DNA of 64,000 nt from Phenylobacterium sp. (GTDB lineage: Bacteria; Pseudomonadota; Alphaproteobacteria; Caulobacterales; Caulobacteraceae): NCBI RefSeq assembly GCF_030693405.1, contig NZ_JAUYAW010000010.1, forward strand, positions 176,093 through 240,092, written 5' to 3'. The notes beneath the pieces were generated by a model. That model worked only from the letters and a program-made list of their open reading frames with translations. It ran no database searches and was not told where the DNA came from. The translations under genes were made by a program, and so were the position numbers. Shown in pieces: positions 55,249-64,000 of this stretch (position 1 is its first letter; every line of letters starts with the position of its first letter).

Positions 55249-55395
55249 CTTAGTTCAACCCGATAATCGCAGCGCGAGCGGTGCGGCCCTGAGTTGGCTG
55301 TGAGGCAAGCGCAGCAACCCGCCCCATGCCGGGCGCGCAGATCGATCTGACAAACGAAATCCCCCCACTCCCAACTCACTCAGTCCAGGCAGAAT

Positions 55396-55674
55396 GTGAT
55401 GACCTCAAGAACCCCGTATCCCGGCCCCAACGATCTCGCCGATGTGGAGGCGTCCGCCAACCGGCTCGCGGCCAGCGGGCTTTCGACGTCGGAAGCCTAC
55501 GCCTTCGCGGTGATCGTCAAGCGCAGCAGAGAGGAGGCGTTCGATGGGATCCGCGCCCGAGATGAACTCCGACGCGCTGGCTATCCCGCCTCCCAGGCCG
55601 ACGCCATGGTGCACGAAGTCTGTCTCTGGCGGCTCTCTGCGGGGCTAGGGAAGAAGCGCCGCCTGCCAGCTTGA
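55396..55674 (+). CDS. Small hypothetical protein
   Basis: A 92-residue protein, helical, with LADVEASANRLAASGLSTSE and ELRRAGYPASQADAMVHEV. No known domain. It lies 147 bp after the previous gene and converges on the minus-strand defence operon. Coding character is reasonable, function unknown. Confidence 0.5.
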   Translation: MMTSRTPYPGPNDLADVEASANRLAASGLSTSEAYAFAVIVKRSREEAFDGIRARDELRRAGYPASQADAMVHEVCLWRLSAGLGKKRRLPA

Positions 55675-55720
55675 TGCCTAAGCTCGGTTCTCTAAGGGGT
55701 TTGAGAGCGATGCGACTCTG

Positions 55721-57145
55721 CTACGTCGGTGGATCGAGCCGGTCCGCCAGGTCATCGAGCGCCTTGTTTATGTTCACGCCCAGGCCGTTCCAGTTGGGCT
55801 CTAGGATGGCGTAACGGTTGATCGATCGCGCTGTCGCGGCGACGAGACGCCGGATCGAACGGATGTTCTTCGGCGTGCGCCCAAGTTCGATCACCTGCTT
55901 CGCGCGGAGCAGGAGAAGTAGGCGTCGCTTCTCGAAATACGGCGCTGTCGATTCGAAGCCTTCCAGCTTTCGGGCCGCTTGCTGCATGCGGTTCCGATCG
56001 CCGGTCTCGACGGCAATCGCCGTAAAACCGAAGACGTAGTCCTCGTATTCTTCCCGTTCGAGCGCTTCATTCTGAACGGCGTCGATGATTGCGGCCGCGT
56101 CGGTCGGGCGTCCTTGGTTGAGAACAGCCTCAGCCAAGAAAATCCTCGCTGCTGGTGTCTCCACCGCCGCGAGGGCAGTCCGATACGCCGCCTCAGAGTC
56201 CGCCCAGCGGTGAGCATACCTGTGACAATCGCCGATCAGCCTATTGAGTCGCTCCAGGCCAGCGGGCTTCCAGTTAGGCACCGCCAGCTGACGGTTTACG
56301 AGCGCGATCGCCTCGTCCAGCAGCTCGGGTTGGCGCTTCAAAAGGCCCAGGTGCGAAAGGGTGACGGCAAAGAGCCATTCCTCGTAGGGATTGAGCTCGC
56401 CGACATCGCGCGCTTCGCGCGCCATCGTGGCGACTTGGTCGAACAGCAACCCAGCTTGCTGGATGTCGTCGACAAGCAGATATCGGCCCGCCTTCACGGA
56501 CGTGTACTGCATCTGCACCGAGAGGTCGTCGCTGAGCCTCAGGATATGGTCGCAAACAGCGATCATTTTGGAGAACGAGAGCGTCGAGCCATAGAGGCTG
56601 ATGCACGTCTGGAGGATCTCGACGTCGTCTTCATGATCGGTGATCGGCATGAGTTTGGCGAATTCTCGCCGTGCAGCCTCCGGGTTTTCGTTAGGCACCT
56701 CCTCCGTCTTCACCTGGAAGAAGGTAATCTTTCGATTCCAGGCCGGCGATCGAATTGCCGTGCGAAGGCGTTCGAGAACCCGCATCAGCTCGCCCGTTTG
56801 GTCCGATAACCAATGCAGATGGACAAGCTCATCGACGGCCGAGGCGAGCGCCTTGACGTCAATATCCAGCATCTCGGCTCCGACCGGATGACCCATGCGG
56901 ACGAGGGGTTCGGTATTCGTCCGGTGCCAGATGACATACTGGGTGACGTCCGCCCTGGCAGCGATCATCGCAGCGTCCAGGTCGCGCGCTTCCAGAGCTT
57001 TCCGAAGCGCCCACGTAGTGTTAAAGCCCGGCAGGTGGGGTTCGCAGCAGAGGGAGAACGACCCGCCCGATCCGCATGGGCATGCGTCTCCCGGGGCGGG
57101 CGTCACCAGGGGCTTCTTTAGTCGACCTCCTGACTCTTTGGCCAA
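55721..57145 (-). CDS. SEC-C-motif protein with TPR-like helical repeats
   Basis: About 474 residues from TTG 57145 (GTG 57106 is possible; neither has a strong ribosome site). Near the N-terminus is a SEC-C zinc motif, ACPCGSGGSFSLCCEPH. The rest is helical with tetratricopeptide-like pairs (YEEWLFAVTLSHLGLLKRQ; WADSEAAYRTALAAVETPAA). Such proteins often act as scaffolds. It is the last gene of the minus-strand operon and lies 2 bp after the AbiJ-like gene. A sensor or adaptor role in that module is inference. Confidence 0.72.
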   Translation of the reverse strand: MAKESGGRLKKPLVTPAPGDACPCGSGGSFSLCCEPHLPGFNTTWALRKALEARDLDAAMIAARADVTQYVIWHRTNTEPLVRMGHPVGAEMLDIDVKALASAVDELVHLHWLSDQTGELMRVLERLRTAIRSPAWNRKITFFQVKTEEVPNENPEAARREFAKLMPITDHEDDVEILQTCISLYGSTLSFSKMIAVCDHILRLSDDLSVQMQYTSVKAGRYLLVDDIQQAGLLFDQVATMAREARDVGELNPYEEWLFAVTLSHLGLLKRQPELLDEAIALVNRQLAVPNWKPAGLERLNRLIGDCHRYAHRWADSEAAYRTALAAVETPAARIFLAEAVLNQGRPTDAAAIIDAVQNEALEREEYEDYVFGFTAIAVETGDRNRMQQAARKLEGFESTAPYFEKRRLLLLLRAKQVIELGRTPKNIRSIRRLVAATARSINRYAILEPNWNGLGVNINKALDDLADRLDPPT

Positions 57146-57147
57146 GG

Positions 57148-57951
57148 CTAGGTCGCCCGGCCCGCGGCGCGCAGCAGGTAGACGCTCACCGCTGAAGCCA
57201 CGGTGACGACGAGCTCGGCCTCTTCGAAATGTGGCTCGCGCCCCTCTTGGATATGTCGGCCCTGTTCTGACGCGAACCCCCACAGCTTATGGAGCGCTGT
57301 ATCAAGCGGGGGAGGGAAGCTGAGCCGGCCAATGATTTTTCCGAGCGTGTCGGTGCTGCCATCGACTTCTCGCGCGACACATTCAAGCGCCGCCATCGCG
57401 TGCTGGATCGCGCCTGTCACATCGGCGGTCGGACGGCGGGAAATGTCCCGGAGGGCTTCATGGAGCTCGTTGGCCGCCGTTGGCGTTCCCGCGTCCCGAA
57501 TGACCTGGGCGGCGTCTCGCGTCGCCAATTCAAAGGGCTCGGAGCCGCGCGCAACGATCAAACCGCCCTTCATCTGCCAGCCTACACCGTGCTCGTTGAA
57601 GAGCAGGTTCAGTCGCCGCTCAAATTCGGGGCCCTTACTGGCTGTGTAGTCACCTTCGCCAACGGCCCTGTAGAGGCGCTCTGCGATGTCGTAGACCTTG
57701 TACCAGGGTGCCCCATCTATCAGCCGCGAGACTTCATTCTCGACGTTCCCAGGCGACCAATTGTTGGGGTCGGGTCGCTTCAACAGCACTTCGCAGAGGG
57801 CGTCGCGCATACCATTAGGACCTACCCCGCAGGCATAACCAAGCATCAGAATACCGTCGCGCACCATCTCGGGCGCGTCCTCACGGATGATGATCTCGGC
57901 GTCAGGCGGTCGATACCCGAAGCGATCTGAAAAGGAGTTCGGCCTATCCAT
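57148..57951 (-). CDS. AbiJ-like abortive-infection protein
   Basis: A 267-residue protein. The N-terminus FSDRFGYRPPDAEIIIREDA followed by LLKRPDPNNWSPGNVENEVS and WYKVYDIAERLYRAV matches the AbiJ N-terminal domain (NTD4 type) of abortive-infection and HEPN-linked proteins. The C-terminal helices (LWGFASEQGRHIQEGREPHF) carry an R/H pattern that may be a HEPN-type domain. ATG 57951 has AGGAT upstream. It is the fifth gene of the ABC-3C operon and a likely toxic effector. Confidence 0.75.
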   Translation of the reverse strand: MDRPNSFSDRFGYRPPDAEIIIREDAPEMVRDGILMLGYACGVGPNGMRDALCEVLLKRPDPNNWSPGNVENEVSRLIDGAPWYKVYDIAERLYRAVGEGDYTASKGPEFERRLNLLFNEHGVGWQMKGGLIVARGSEPFELATRDAAQVIRDAGTPTAANELHEALRDISRRPTADVTGAIQHAMAALECVAREVDGSTDTLGKIIGRLSFPPPLDTALHKLWGFASEQGRHIQEGREPHFEEAELVVTVASAVSVYLLRAAGRAT

Positions 57952-58057
57952 GCGAAATCCTAGCTTGGCTCCGAACTTCGACGACAGGCGTCTGCCTTTC
58001 AAGGCCCCCAAGGGCGTGACGTCGATCCATGAGGGGGCCGACGCCACCTGGCGTCAC

Positions 58058-59170
58058 TTAACCCCAATCGGGTTCGACATATCCGAAATCAGCCGTCAGT
58101 CCTGAGCTTTCAATCGACACTTCGTGAGGCGCGGGATCGTCCAGGTCATCCTTGTAGATCGTGATGGCGACTTCGAGGGCGACCTTGTCGATAGTCGAGG
58201 CCGTGCTGCCGGGGAGACGAATGTACTCGCGGTCGATGCTATCCCAATGAGAAAAGCGGAAACCCGCGTGGAATTCGACCTCGGCTTCGATCCTGACGAC
58301 CACTGTCAAGGTGTCGGCGTCGGCCGACACCACGTTCACCGCGCCTTGTGAAACCGACCATTGGGTGACCGTCGCGCCTTCAGGCTCGGCCTCGTAGTAG
58401 TCGGCACCATTCGCCTCGATATCGAACTCTTCGACGAAACGCTCCAGCGCACTTTCGACGCAGGCCTTCAATTGCGGTGATCGGCCTTCGCGCAGATCTG
58501 TGGCGATCCGCGCGCCGATCACCCGGTCTGCGTCGTTGAAGAGCGCCAACGCTGCGGGGAGGTCGTCAACGCAGACGAGGTTGACCGATCCCTCCGCGTA
58601 CCGCTGCCAGTCTCCGTCTCGGCTGACGGCCAGCACGGCACCGTTTGCACCCGCCCAAGCCTCCAGCGATAAGAGGGCGATGGCGTCGGGGAACTCGCTC
58701 TTCTTGTCACCTTTCGCTGCGAACGGAGGCTGGCCGCCGAAGTAGAGATCCACCACCTGCTGGATCGCCACGCCTTGGGGTATCGGCAACAGCGTGGCGC
58801 CGGTGGCGCCCATGAACTCATCGATCATGGTCGCAGCCTTGATCGCCGGATCCTCGTCCACACCCAGGTCGGCCCCGACCTTTGCCTTGTCGAGGTTTAG
58901 CTGCCAGGTCCGATCATACTGGTTCAGCGCTTGTTTGAGTTTTGTCGCGGCCTCTTCGAACGACTCCCTGAGGTGCGCTTTCACCTCTGACATCGTGATC
59001 GTCGATAGGACGACGCTAATCCCGGTGTCGCGAAATTGCTTTAGGGCCAGCAGCGTGCGGAACCGAAGGTTGCAGCCGTATTGGTCGAAAACGCTTGTAT
59101 CTATCGTGACGCCGGCGAACTCGTCGGCAGCGATCATTTGCTTGATTTCGTCTATCGTTCGCGCTGGCAC
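58058..59170 (-). CDS. PIN-domain protein (PIN + C-terminal beta domain)
   Basis: A 370-residue protein. The PIN nuclease core (about 20-205) has VTIDTSVFDQYG (D24), LSTITMSEVKAHL (Glu), EFPDAIALLSLEAWA (Asp) and VLAVSRDGDW (Asp), all four acidic positions. The C-terminal 150 residues are acidic and beta-rich (TVTQWSVSQGAVNVVSADAD), like the PIN proteins with a DUF4935-type layout. It would cleave RNA. It lies 78 bp after the SMC-like ATPase gene and 106 bp before the AbiJ-like gene. Confidence 0.82.
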   Translation of the reverse strand: MPARTIDEIKQMIAADEFAGVTIDTSVFDQYGCNLRFRTLLALKQFRDTGISVVLSTITMSEVKAHLRESFEEAATKLKQALNQYDRTWQLNLDKAKVGADLGVDEDPAIKAATMIDEFMGATGATLLPIPQGVAIQQVVDLYFGGQPPFAAKGDKKSEFPDAIALLSLEAWAGANGAVLAVSRDGDWQRYAEGSVNLVCVDDLPAALALFNDADRVIGARIATDLREGRSPQLKACVESALERFVEEFDIEANGADYYEAEPEGATVTQWSVSQGAVNVVSADADTLTVVVRIEAEVEFHAGFRFSHWDSIDREYIRLPGSTASTIDKVALEVAITIYKDDLDDPAPHEVSIESSGLTADFGYVEPDWG

Positions 59171-59248
59171 AAGGGTCCTTCTAGCCGACGTTTGGCGACT
59201 TCGCTGCAGTAAGAGGTGGGGCTGATCGCGCCGATGTAACCGCCTCGA

Positions 59249-61189
59249 TCACCCTCGATTCAACCAGCTTACAGGCACCAACTTGATGTTGTCGCGCCAT
59301 CTTTGAACGGTTGAGTCGCGGAACCAGTCTTCAAGCAGCTCGACGTGATCCATGACAATGATCTGCATGCAGGGGAAGTGTTCTTCGCAGTAGTCGAAGA
59401 GCAGCCGGTAGAGCCTGGCCACGGCCGCCTGGTCCTCATCGCTCTTGCCGTCGATCTCTCCAACATCGCGCTCCGGCGGGTAGTGCACCTGCGAGGGTTG
59501 ATCCAACATCAGGAAGGCAGGCACAGGGCGATTGCGGGCACGGAAGAGCCCGTGCAAAGCCAAGTGGGCGGCAATGTGGTAGCCGACCCAATTCTCCCCG
59601 CTGCCAATCTGAGGCAACGACAGTGGGCCGTCGAGGGTGTCGGCGACAACTGTGAGATTCTTCCTGTCGAGACGAAGGGCGTTCTCGCCGTGCTCAAGGT
59701 CGAGCTTGCGCGCATATTTAGTGAGGTCACGGCCGACTAGGTTCAAGGCCGTCAGCAGACGTTCCTCCAGCGCCTCTTGGTCCAATAGCTGTTCGAGCTC
59801 GGAGACCTCGGCCCGCGCTCTGGCGATGGCCAGGCGAATCCCCTCGTCGGAGGAAACCGTGCGGGCGTTTTCTAAGTAGTAGCCAATCCTACCAGCGGTT
59901 CGAGCCTGCTCAGTGAATTGGTCTTGTTCGATCCGAAGCCGCTCGTTTTCAGAAATGCGAGCAAGGATATCGGTCTGGACGGTGCGAAGCTGCTCGTCCA
60001 ACGCGTTCCGGCGCGCCTCGAGGTCAGCTTGGCGGGCCTGCAGTCGCGGATTATCGCGTCGAACCGACTTCAGCTGACCCTCAAGGGCAGTCAGGGATCT
60101 TCGGACGTCAGTGACTGACGGAATGGCTGTATTAAGATGGCTGTCGCAGAGGGGACAGGTCTCAGCATCGCCGCTGTCGTCGGAGAGTAGGCCGATCGAC
60201 GCCAGCCGCGCTTCCTGTTCTCGCGCCTCAACTTGAAACTCTGACGCTTCGCGCTCGAGACGCTGCACGTCGGCGATCTCGTCACGAACCTCCTGCATGT
60301 CTCCACGCAGACGGCGGCGGCGGTTTTCCAAGTCCGTCAGATCGGTCGCCGGATCATCGTTGCGGGCGTAGGCCAGCTCGCGCGGCGCCGCGGCCGTCGC
60401 TAGGAGCGCGCGCAAGTCGGCGGGCGATTCAGCAAAAGCTTCAGGCGGCAACAGTCCGACGCGTTTTGCTTCCTGCACCAGGGCCTGAGCGGTGCCAGAC
60501 GCCTCGTTAGCCAGAGAGCGGGCCTCAGCAAAGTCGCGCTCGAGTTTGCGCAGGCGTGCGCGCGCCTCGTCGTAGCGCATACGCTGCAGGTAGTGATCTT
60601 CACCCATCGCCCCAACAAAGTACGGAAGGGTGTCCTTGATATGAGAGGGGATGAACTGCTCGCCCTGGCGGTGAAATAGGAGGCGCCGGTTGGCGATCTC
60701 ATCCTGCGCTTGGAGGCAGAAGAAGATGGCCTGACTTGCTGAAGCCTCAAGGGGGAGCCGTGTCGCCCCAGGTTCCGGGACGTGCTTGTTTTCGGAGATT
60801 CCAAGCACAATCGACAGCTGCCTTCGTAGGCCGTCAGCAGTGACATTCTTGGCGAAGGCCTCAGGGTTTTCTGGGAAGCCGGCCACTCCGCGCTCGAAGA
60901 AGATGTCTTCGCTGGCCTTGCCCGCCGGGCCTGGGTTGCGACGCGCGATCAGGATGCCCTCGCCGTCACGGTCGAGGAGGATCGCGAACCACGACACGCC
61001 ACGTCGGATTTCGCCCTCGGGAATCGTGCATTCGCTGCGGCCCCAGCAGTAGTCGACGATATCCAGCAGTGCCGACTTGCCGGTCTTGGAGGCTCCAGTG
61101 ACGATGTTCAATCGCCCAAGCACGAACTCCACCTCCCTACGCTCGCCGGTGTGGGAATAGATCGCGAGAGCTCGTAGCTGCAGGGTCAC
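59249..61189 (-). CDS. ABC-3C SMC/Rad50-like ATPase (DUF3732 family)
   Basis: A 646-residue ATPase with Walker A GASKTGKS (32-39), a long coiled coil (about 200-480) interrupted by a zinc-hook-like CPLC (C345-C348) at its tip, and C-terminal Walker B/D-loop PAFLMLDQPSQVHYP (D563). This is the DUF3732 family, the ATPase of ABC three-component conflict systems. It probably senses DNA or a nucleoprotein state and controls the effector. It overlaps the middle-component gene by 4 bp. Confidence 0.88.
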   Translation of the reverse strand: MTLQLRALAIYSHTGERREVEFVLGRLNIVTGASKTGKSALLDIVDYCWGRSECTIPEGEIRRGVSWFAILLDRDGEGILIARRNPGPAGKASEDIFFERGVAGFPENPEAFAKNVTADGLRRQLSIVLGISENKHVPEPGATRLPLEASASQAIFFCLQAQDEIANRRLLFHRQGEQFIPSHIKDTLPYFVGAMGEDHYLQRMRYDEARARLRKLERDFAEARSLANEASGTAQALVQEAKRVGLLPPEAFAESPADLRALLATAAAPRELAYARNDDPATDLTDLENRRRRLRGDMQEVRDEIADVQRLEREASEFQVEAREQEARLASIGLLSDDSGDAETCPLCDSHLNTAIPSVTDVRRSLTALEGQLKSVRRDNPRLQARQADLEARRNALDEQLRTVQTDILARISENERLRIEQDQFTEQARTAGRIGYYLENARTVSSDEGIRLAIARARAEVSELEQLLDQEALEERLLTALNLVGRDLTKYARKLDLEHGENALRLDRKNLTVVADTLDGPLSLPQIGSGENWVGYHIAAHLALHGLFRARNRPVPAFLMLDQPSQVHYPPERDVGEIDGKSDEDQAAVARLYRLLFDYCEEHFPCMQIIVMDHVELLEDWFRDSTVQRWRDNIKLVPVSWLNRG

Positions 61190-61695
61190 GGTGTAACGCC
61201 CATCGTCTGGAGGATCTGGACCGGTGCGCCCTGGTTAGCGAACCATCGGCCCAGCAACGCAGCCGCTCGTCGAATGTCGTCGACGTCACGAGTGCTTGCG
61301 GCAGGCTTTGCGGCGAGTTTCAGAGGTTTTTCACCGGTTCGGAGGCCGTCCGCGCCGAGTGTCAGGGCGCTATGTTGAGCCAAGAACAGCAAGGCCTCTC
61401 GGCTAATTGGCCTCAGCCGCAATGTGCGCTCCGGGAGGTCAGCCAAGAGGGCTTCATTCTCGGCAGACCAGGTCGCGAACGTCGTGTCTGCTCGACCAGG
61501 CAGGGCCGCGAGCGTGGGTGCATGTAGGATCAGAGGAAGCACGACGAAGCTCAACGGGAGCGGAAAAGCATTTCCACGTAGGCGCTGGTAGTCCTTTGTG
61601 GCGCGGGCAATCAGCTCGCCGCAGAAGGCAGGATTGAGCAGCGCAGCTTCCTCGGCCGGCCGCTCGCGCCAGGACAGGCTCCATCGCGACGCCAC
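61186..61695 (-). CDS. ABC-3C middle component
   Basis: A 169-residue protein with the middle-component pattern WRERPAEEAALLNPAFCGEL, PLPLSFVVLPLILHAPTLAA and RPISREALLFLAQHSALTL. These small proteins link the effector to the SMC-like ATPase in ABC three-component systems. It lies 3 bp after the effector and overlaps the ATPase by 4 bp. The fold has no known catalytic site. Confidence 0.82.
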   Translation of the reverse strand: MASRWSLSWRERPAEEAALLNPAFCGELIARATKDYQRLRGNAFPLPLSFVVLPLILHAPTLAALPGRADTTFATWSAENEALLADLPERTLRLRPISREALLFLAQHSALTLGADGLRTGEKPLKLAAKPAASTRDVDDIRRAAALLGRWFANQGAPVQILQTMGVTP

Positions 61696-61698
61696 TGC

Positions 61699-62898
61699 TT
61701 AGGCATCCTCTTCGGCACAAGCCGTTTCGTAATCTGGGTGCCAGCCGACCCGAAAATCGTTGGCCAGCATGTGGTAGGAGCCCACGGTCAGAAAGCGATG
61801 GGCTACCGACCGGAACGGGAAACGGGCGTCGGCTTCGACCCAAGCATAGAGTGCCTGTCCCGCTTGTCGTAGCGAAAGACCGGTGCCCTGGTCGCCAGCG
61901 ACCTTGTCGCGCATCTGTTGGAAACGGGGCTGCCATTCCTCGATCAGCGTGACCTCGTATTTCGCGATCTCACCGTCGAACACGAGGTGTTTGCGAACCC
62001 ATTTCGAGCGCTGAGTGAACGCGCGGTAGTAGTCGCGTTTTGCATACTCGATCCGATTGCCGCCGATGCCGACGATCTTCAGTTGCCGGACGAATGGCCG
62101 GCCCTCATAGTCGGCGATCTCGTCGGCCGGCGGATCGACGTGCTCTTGATCGGCGACTAGGGCGTCGCGCTTCAATCCATCTCGGATGTCGTCGAGCTTA
62201 GCCTCGATCTCCAGCACGGAGATCGGCGGGACGGGGTCCTGCATGAGGGCAAGGCAGACCTTCGGCCACCACCATCCCTCCAGCTGTTCCCGGGCGAGAG
62301 AAGCTTTACCGCGCGGGGCGATCAGCCGCAGCTCGGTTTCGATTACTTCGCCTAGGTCGTTCAGTAGCGGTTGGTCATCCAGCACTTCGACCGTGCTCAG
62401 CAAGGAGATGCGCATGGTCGGGCTGAGCGCCAAGAAGGCGGCGTATGCGGCCTTCAGCTCTTGATTGCCGCCGGCTTCCGCCACGGCCACGAGGAGCGAT
62501 GCCGCGGATTTCGGGTCACGGGCGTGGCCCATGGCGGAGGACCCGGAAGGGCGCAACATCGACGCGGCGCCACCTTCGGGCGCCGAGCCTGTCGTCACCA
62601 GAGCCAGACGAGTCCTCGCGGGCAGGGTCGGGTCGCTAGCCGCAGCCTCGCTCCAAATGCGGATAGTCTTCCAGAGATCGACGCTTTTGTCGGAGAGGCT
62701 GGCTACGCGGTCGATGTGATGCTTGGCCTGCAGCAATTCCAGCGCAGTGCCACTCGACTCGAACGAGACGTCATCCAGGCGCTCGATGCCCACCTCTACA
62801 CTCGAGTCGACGTTCACGTATTTTAGGCAAAGGGCCAGCGCGAGGCGCGCCTGATAGAGGTACCCGGCAGCGGACGGTGCAGAGCTGAAGTTGGTCAT
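61699..62898 (-). CDS. ABC-3C effector with predicted nuclease domain
   Basis: A 399-residue protein from ATG 62898. The N-terminal domain SAAGYLYQARLALALCL, then LDDVSFE (D43) and LELLQAKHH (E54, Q57, K59), resembles the Cap4/DUF4297-type endonuclease domain that starts many defence effectors. The C-terminal domain (about 270-399) has YAKRDYYRAFTQRSKWVRKH and GEIAKYEVTLIEEWQPRF, the conserved C-terminal domain of ABC-3C effectors. It would cut DNA when released by the ATPase. First gene of the operon. Confidence 0.8.
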   Translation of the reverse strand: MTNFSSAPSAAGYLYQARLALALCLKYVNVDSSVEVGIERLDDVSFESSGTALELLQAKHHIDRVASLSDKSVDLWKTIRIWSEAAASDPTLPARTRLALVTTGSAPEGGAASMLRPSGSSAMGHARDPKSAASLLVAVAEAGGNQELKAAYAAFLALSPTMRISLLSTVEVLDDQPLLNDLGEVIETELRLIAPRGKASLAREQLEGWWWPKVCLALMQDPVPPISVLEIEAKLDDIRDGLKRDALVADQEHVDPPADEIADYEGRPFVRQLKIVGIGGNRIEYAKRDYYRAFTQRSKWVRKHLVFDGEIAKYEVTLIEEWQPRFQQMRDKVAGDQGTGLSLRQAGQALYAWVEADARFPFRSVAHRFLTVGSYHMLANDFRVGWHPDYETACAEEDA

Positions 62899-63156
62899 TT
62901 TAGCGGACAAGCGAATACCTCTGAACTGGCAAGCTTCACCATTTTTCCACATTCAGCAATCTTAGGACGACCATTCCGCGATTCGATCATCAAGGTTGAG
63001 TTTTCGTTCGTTATTTCTCATGTCTTCACGGTGAGTTGGGAGCCGCAAGGGCGTCTGGCGATCCAAACCAGAAGGCGAGGTTCATGCTCGTCGCTGGCCC
63101 GCGTCGGATCGATCTGCAAGTTCGACGGGATTTAGCCATTTGGAGTAGGGGAGGCC

Positions 63157-63897
63157 ATGGCGAAGCTCAGCAATCACCCAAAGCGGATCTACAAATACCG
63201 CGCGTTCACCCACCTCAGTCTGGAAATGCTCGTTGAGGACACGCTCTATTTCGCAGATCCCAGCACCTTCAACGATCCGCTAGACGCCAAGCCTCGCCTG
63301 GATACTGACATCGACGCCGGAGCGCTCGAAGATGTCCTCCAACGGCTGATGGTGCAGCGAGTCGAGGCGGAGTTGACCGCCGCGGCCAAGACGATTCGAT
63401 ACAAGGGACCGAAGACGGTCGACCACATCACCCGTCAGTGCCAATTGGCGTTCACTCGGCGGATGGAGGACATCCGTTACAACGCTACGAACCCTGATCT
63501 TCCCGTCGACGAGCCTCTGCAGTTCCTCTTGGGCCGCGAGGTCGAAGCCGAGCTTTTGCAGCGGTATGATACGGGGATCGTCTCTCTAGGCGAACGCCCC
63601 GACTGCCCGTTGATGTGGAGTCACTACGGTGACCAACACAACGGTATCTGCATCGGTTACGGCGTACCTGAGGGGGCAGCTCTCCACAAGGTGCGCTACG
63701 GCGGCTCTCCTGTGGTGCAGGCGAGCCTCGTGCAAAAGATGCTGCTCGGCGGGAATCGTGCACGAGTGCGAGTCGATGAAGCCGTCCTCCTGCGCAAGGC
63801 CCCAGACTGGAAGTACGAAAGCGAGTGGCGCCTCATTGGCGAACGAGGCGTTCAGGACAATCGTGAGCCTCCGGTGGGGGCCGCCTTGTCGGGGTGA
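63157..63897 (+). CDS. DUF2971 protein, possibly truncated
   Basis: A 246-residue protein matching DUF2971: YKYRAFTHLSLEMLVEDTLY, FADPSTFNDPLDAKP, MWSHYGDQHNGICIGY and LRKAPDWKYESEWRLI. The family is common in mobile and defence regions; function not known. It ends soon after EWRLI, where relatives usually have a further 30-60 residues, and an IS66-like end starts 23 bp later, so the 3' end may have been cut by that insertion. Divergent from the ABC-3C operon (258-bp gap). Confidence 0.82.
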   Translation: MAKLSNHPKRIYKYRAFTHLSLEMLVEDTLYFADPSTFNDPLDAKPRLDTDIDAGALEDVLQRLMVQRVEAELTAAAKTIRYKGPKTVDHITRQCQLAFTRRMEDIRYNATNPDLPVDEPLQFLLGREVEAELLQRYDTGIVSLGERPDCPLMWSHYGDQHNGICIGYGVPEGAALHKVRYGGSPVVQASLVQKMLLGGNRARVRVDEAVLLRKAPDWKYESEWRLIGERGVQDNREPPVGAALSG

Positions 63898-63919
63898 GGT
63901 GGATGGCGATGCTGTGCTC

Positions 63920-64000
63920 GTAAGGACGTCCTTAAGAGCGCTCGTAGCTGCACAGCATGGCCCATGTCAGTTTGATCACCGGTCCGGAGCGCCGCCGCAG
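63920..64000 (+). mobile_element. Left end of an IS66-like element with partial tnpA
   Basis: GTAAGGACGTCCTTAAG at 63920 resembles the GTAAG-type terminal repeats of IS66 elements. An ATG at 63957 opens MAHVSLITGPERRR, like the first residues of IS66-family TnpA proteins (xGPERRRRW...). The window ends there, so the identification rests on 14 codons and the terminal motif. Confidence 0.55.

Overview
The window looks like the accessory genome of a high-GC alphaproteobacterium, probably of the Caulobacter/Phenylobacterium kind. This is inferred from GC content, codon use and gene families (VirB/VirD4 secretion genes, ParB, DUF736, ArdC and LPD7 proteins of alphaproteobacterial mobile elements); no rRNA or housekeeping gene is present to prove it. 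The window seems to hold most of one integrative and conjugative element (ICE), left of about 52.38 kb, and the start of a second integrated island to the right. The boundary is a 46-bp 3' half of a tRNA-Arg(ACG) gene at 52339-52384, with a tyrosine integrase on each side.

Layout. (a) 1-11.4 kb, metal resistance cargo on the + strand: CzcCBA/CusCBA-type RND efflux, an NreB-like MFS exporter with a His-rich tail, a HupE/UreJ-type membrane protein, a membrane-anchored periplasmic protein, a CNNM/CorC-family protein, then a superoxide dismutase coupled to the chromate transporter ChrA. (b) 11.5-24.2 kb: two HTH-only LuxR-type regulators, then a complete P-type VirB1-B11 + VirD4 conjugation operon with an EexN-like exclusion lipoprotein and a stand-alone LPD7 protein. 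(c) 24.3-33.9 kb: small regulators, a HWE/HisKA_2-type kinase between two receivers (one lacking its phosphoacceptor Asp), an IS110-family element, and the ICE maintenance genes ParB, DUF736 and ArdC. (d) 34.0-42.7 kb, a defence-like block: two unknown proteins, a cytosine methyltransferase/GIY-YIG restriction cluster with an RHH regulator, a DUF3644/HEPN protein and two further unknowns. It is bracketed by the 3' end and terminator hairpin of ardC and a diverged relic of the same sequence at 42690-42827. (e) 42.8-45.8 kb: a SIR2-DUF3800 gene pair. (f) 46.0-52.2 kb: MobC and relaxase, HipBA, an AlpA-like HTH protein, ParA with an RHH partner, and integrase 1. (g) 52.4-64 kb, second island: integrase 2 and excisionase, unknown genes, and a minus-strand defence-type operon (ABC three-component effector, middle component and SMC-like ATPase, then PIN, AbiJ-like and SEC-C/TPR proteins), a DUF2971 protein, and the left end of an IS66-like element at the window edge.

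How the parts fit: the virB/virD4, mobC-relaxase and AlpA-like transcription units share a 14-bp dyad (GTAGGCTTRCGCCT) about 100 bp before their start codons, which suggests one regulator for conjugation. ParB/ParA and HipBA would stabilise the element, ArdC would counter restriction on entry, and the R-M, SIR2, HEPN and ABC-3C modules would protect the host or exclude competitors. The strongest candidates for new biology are the composite ABC-3C/PIN/AbiJ/SEC-C operon, the SIR2-DUF3800 pair, the ardC-bracketed cargo block and the shared dyad.
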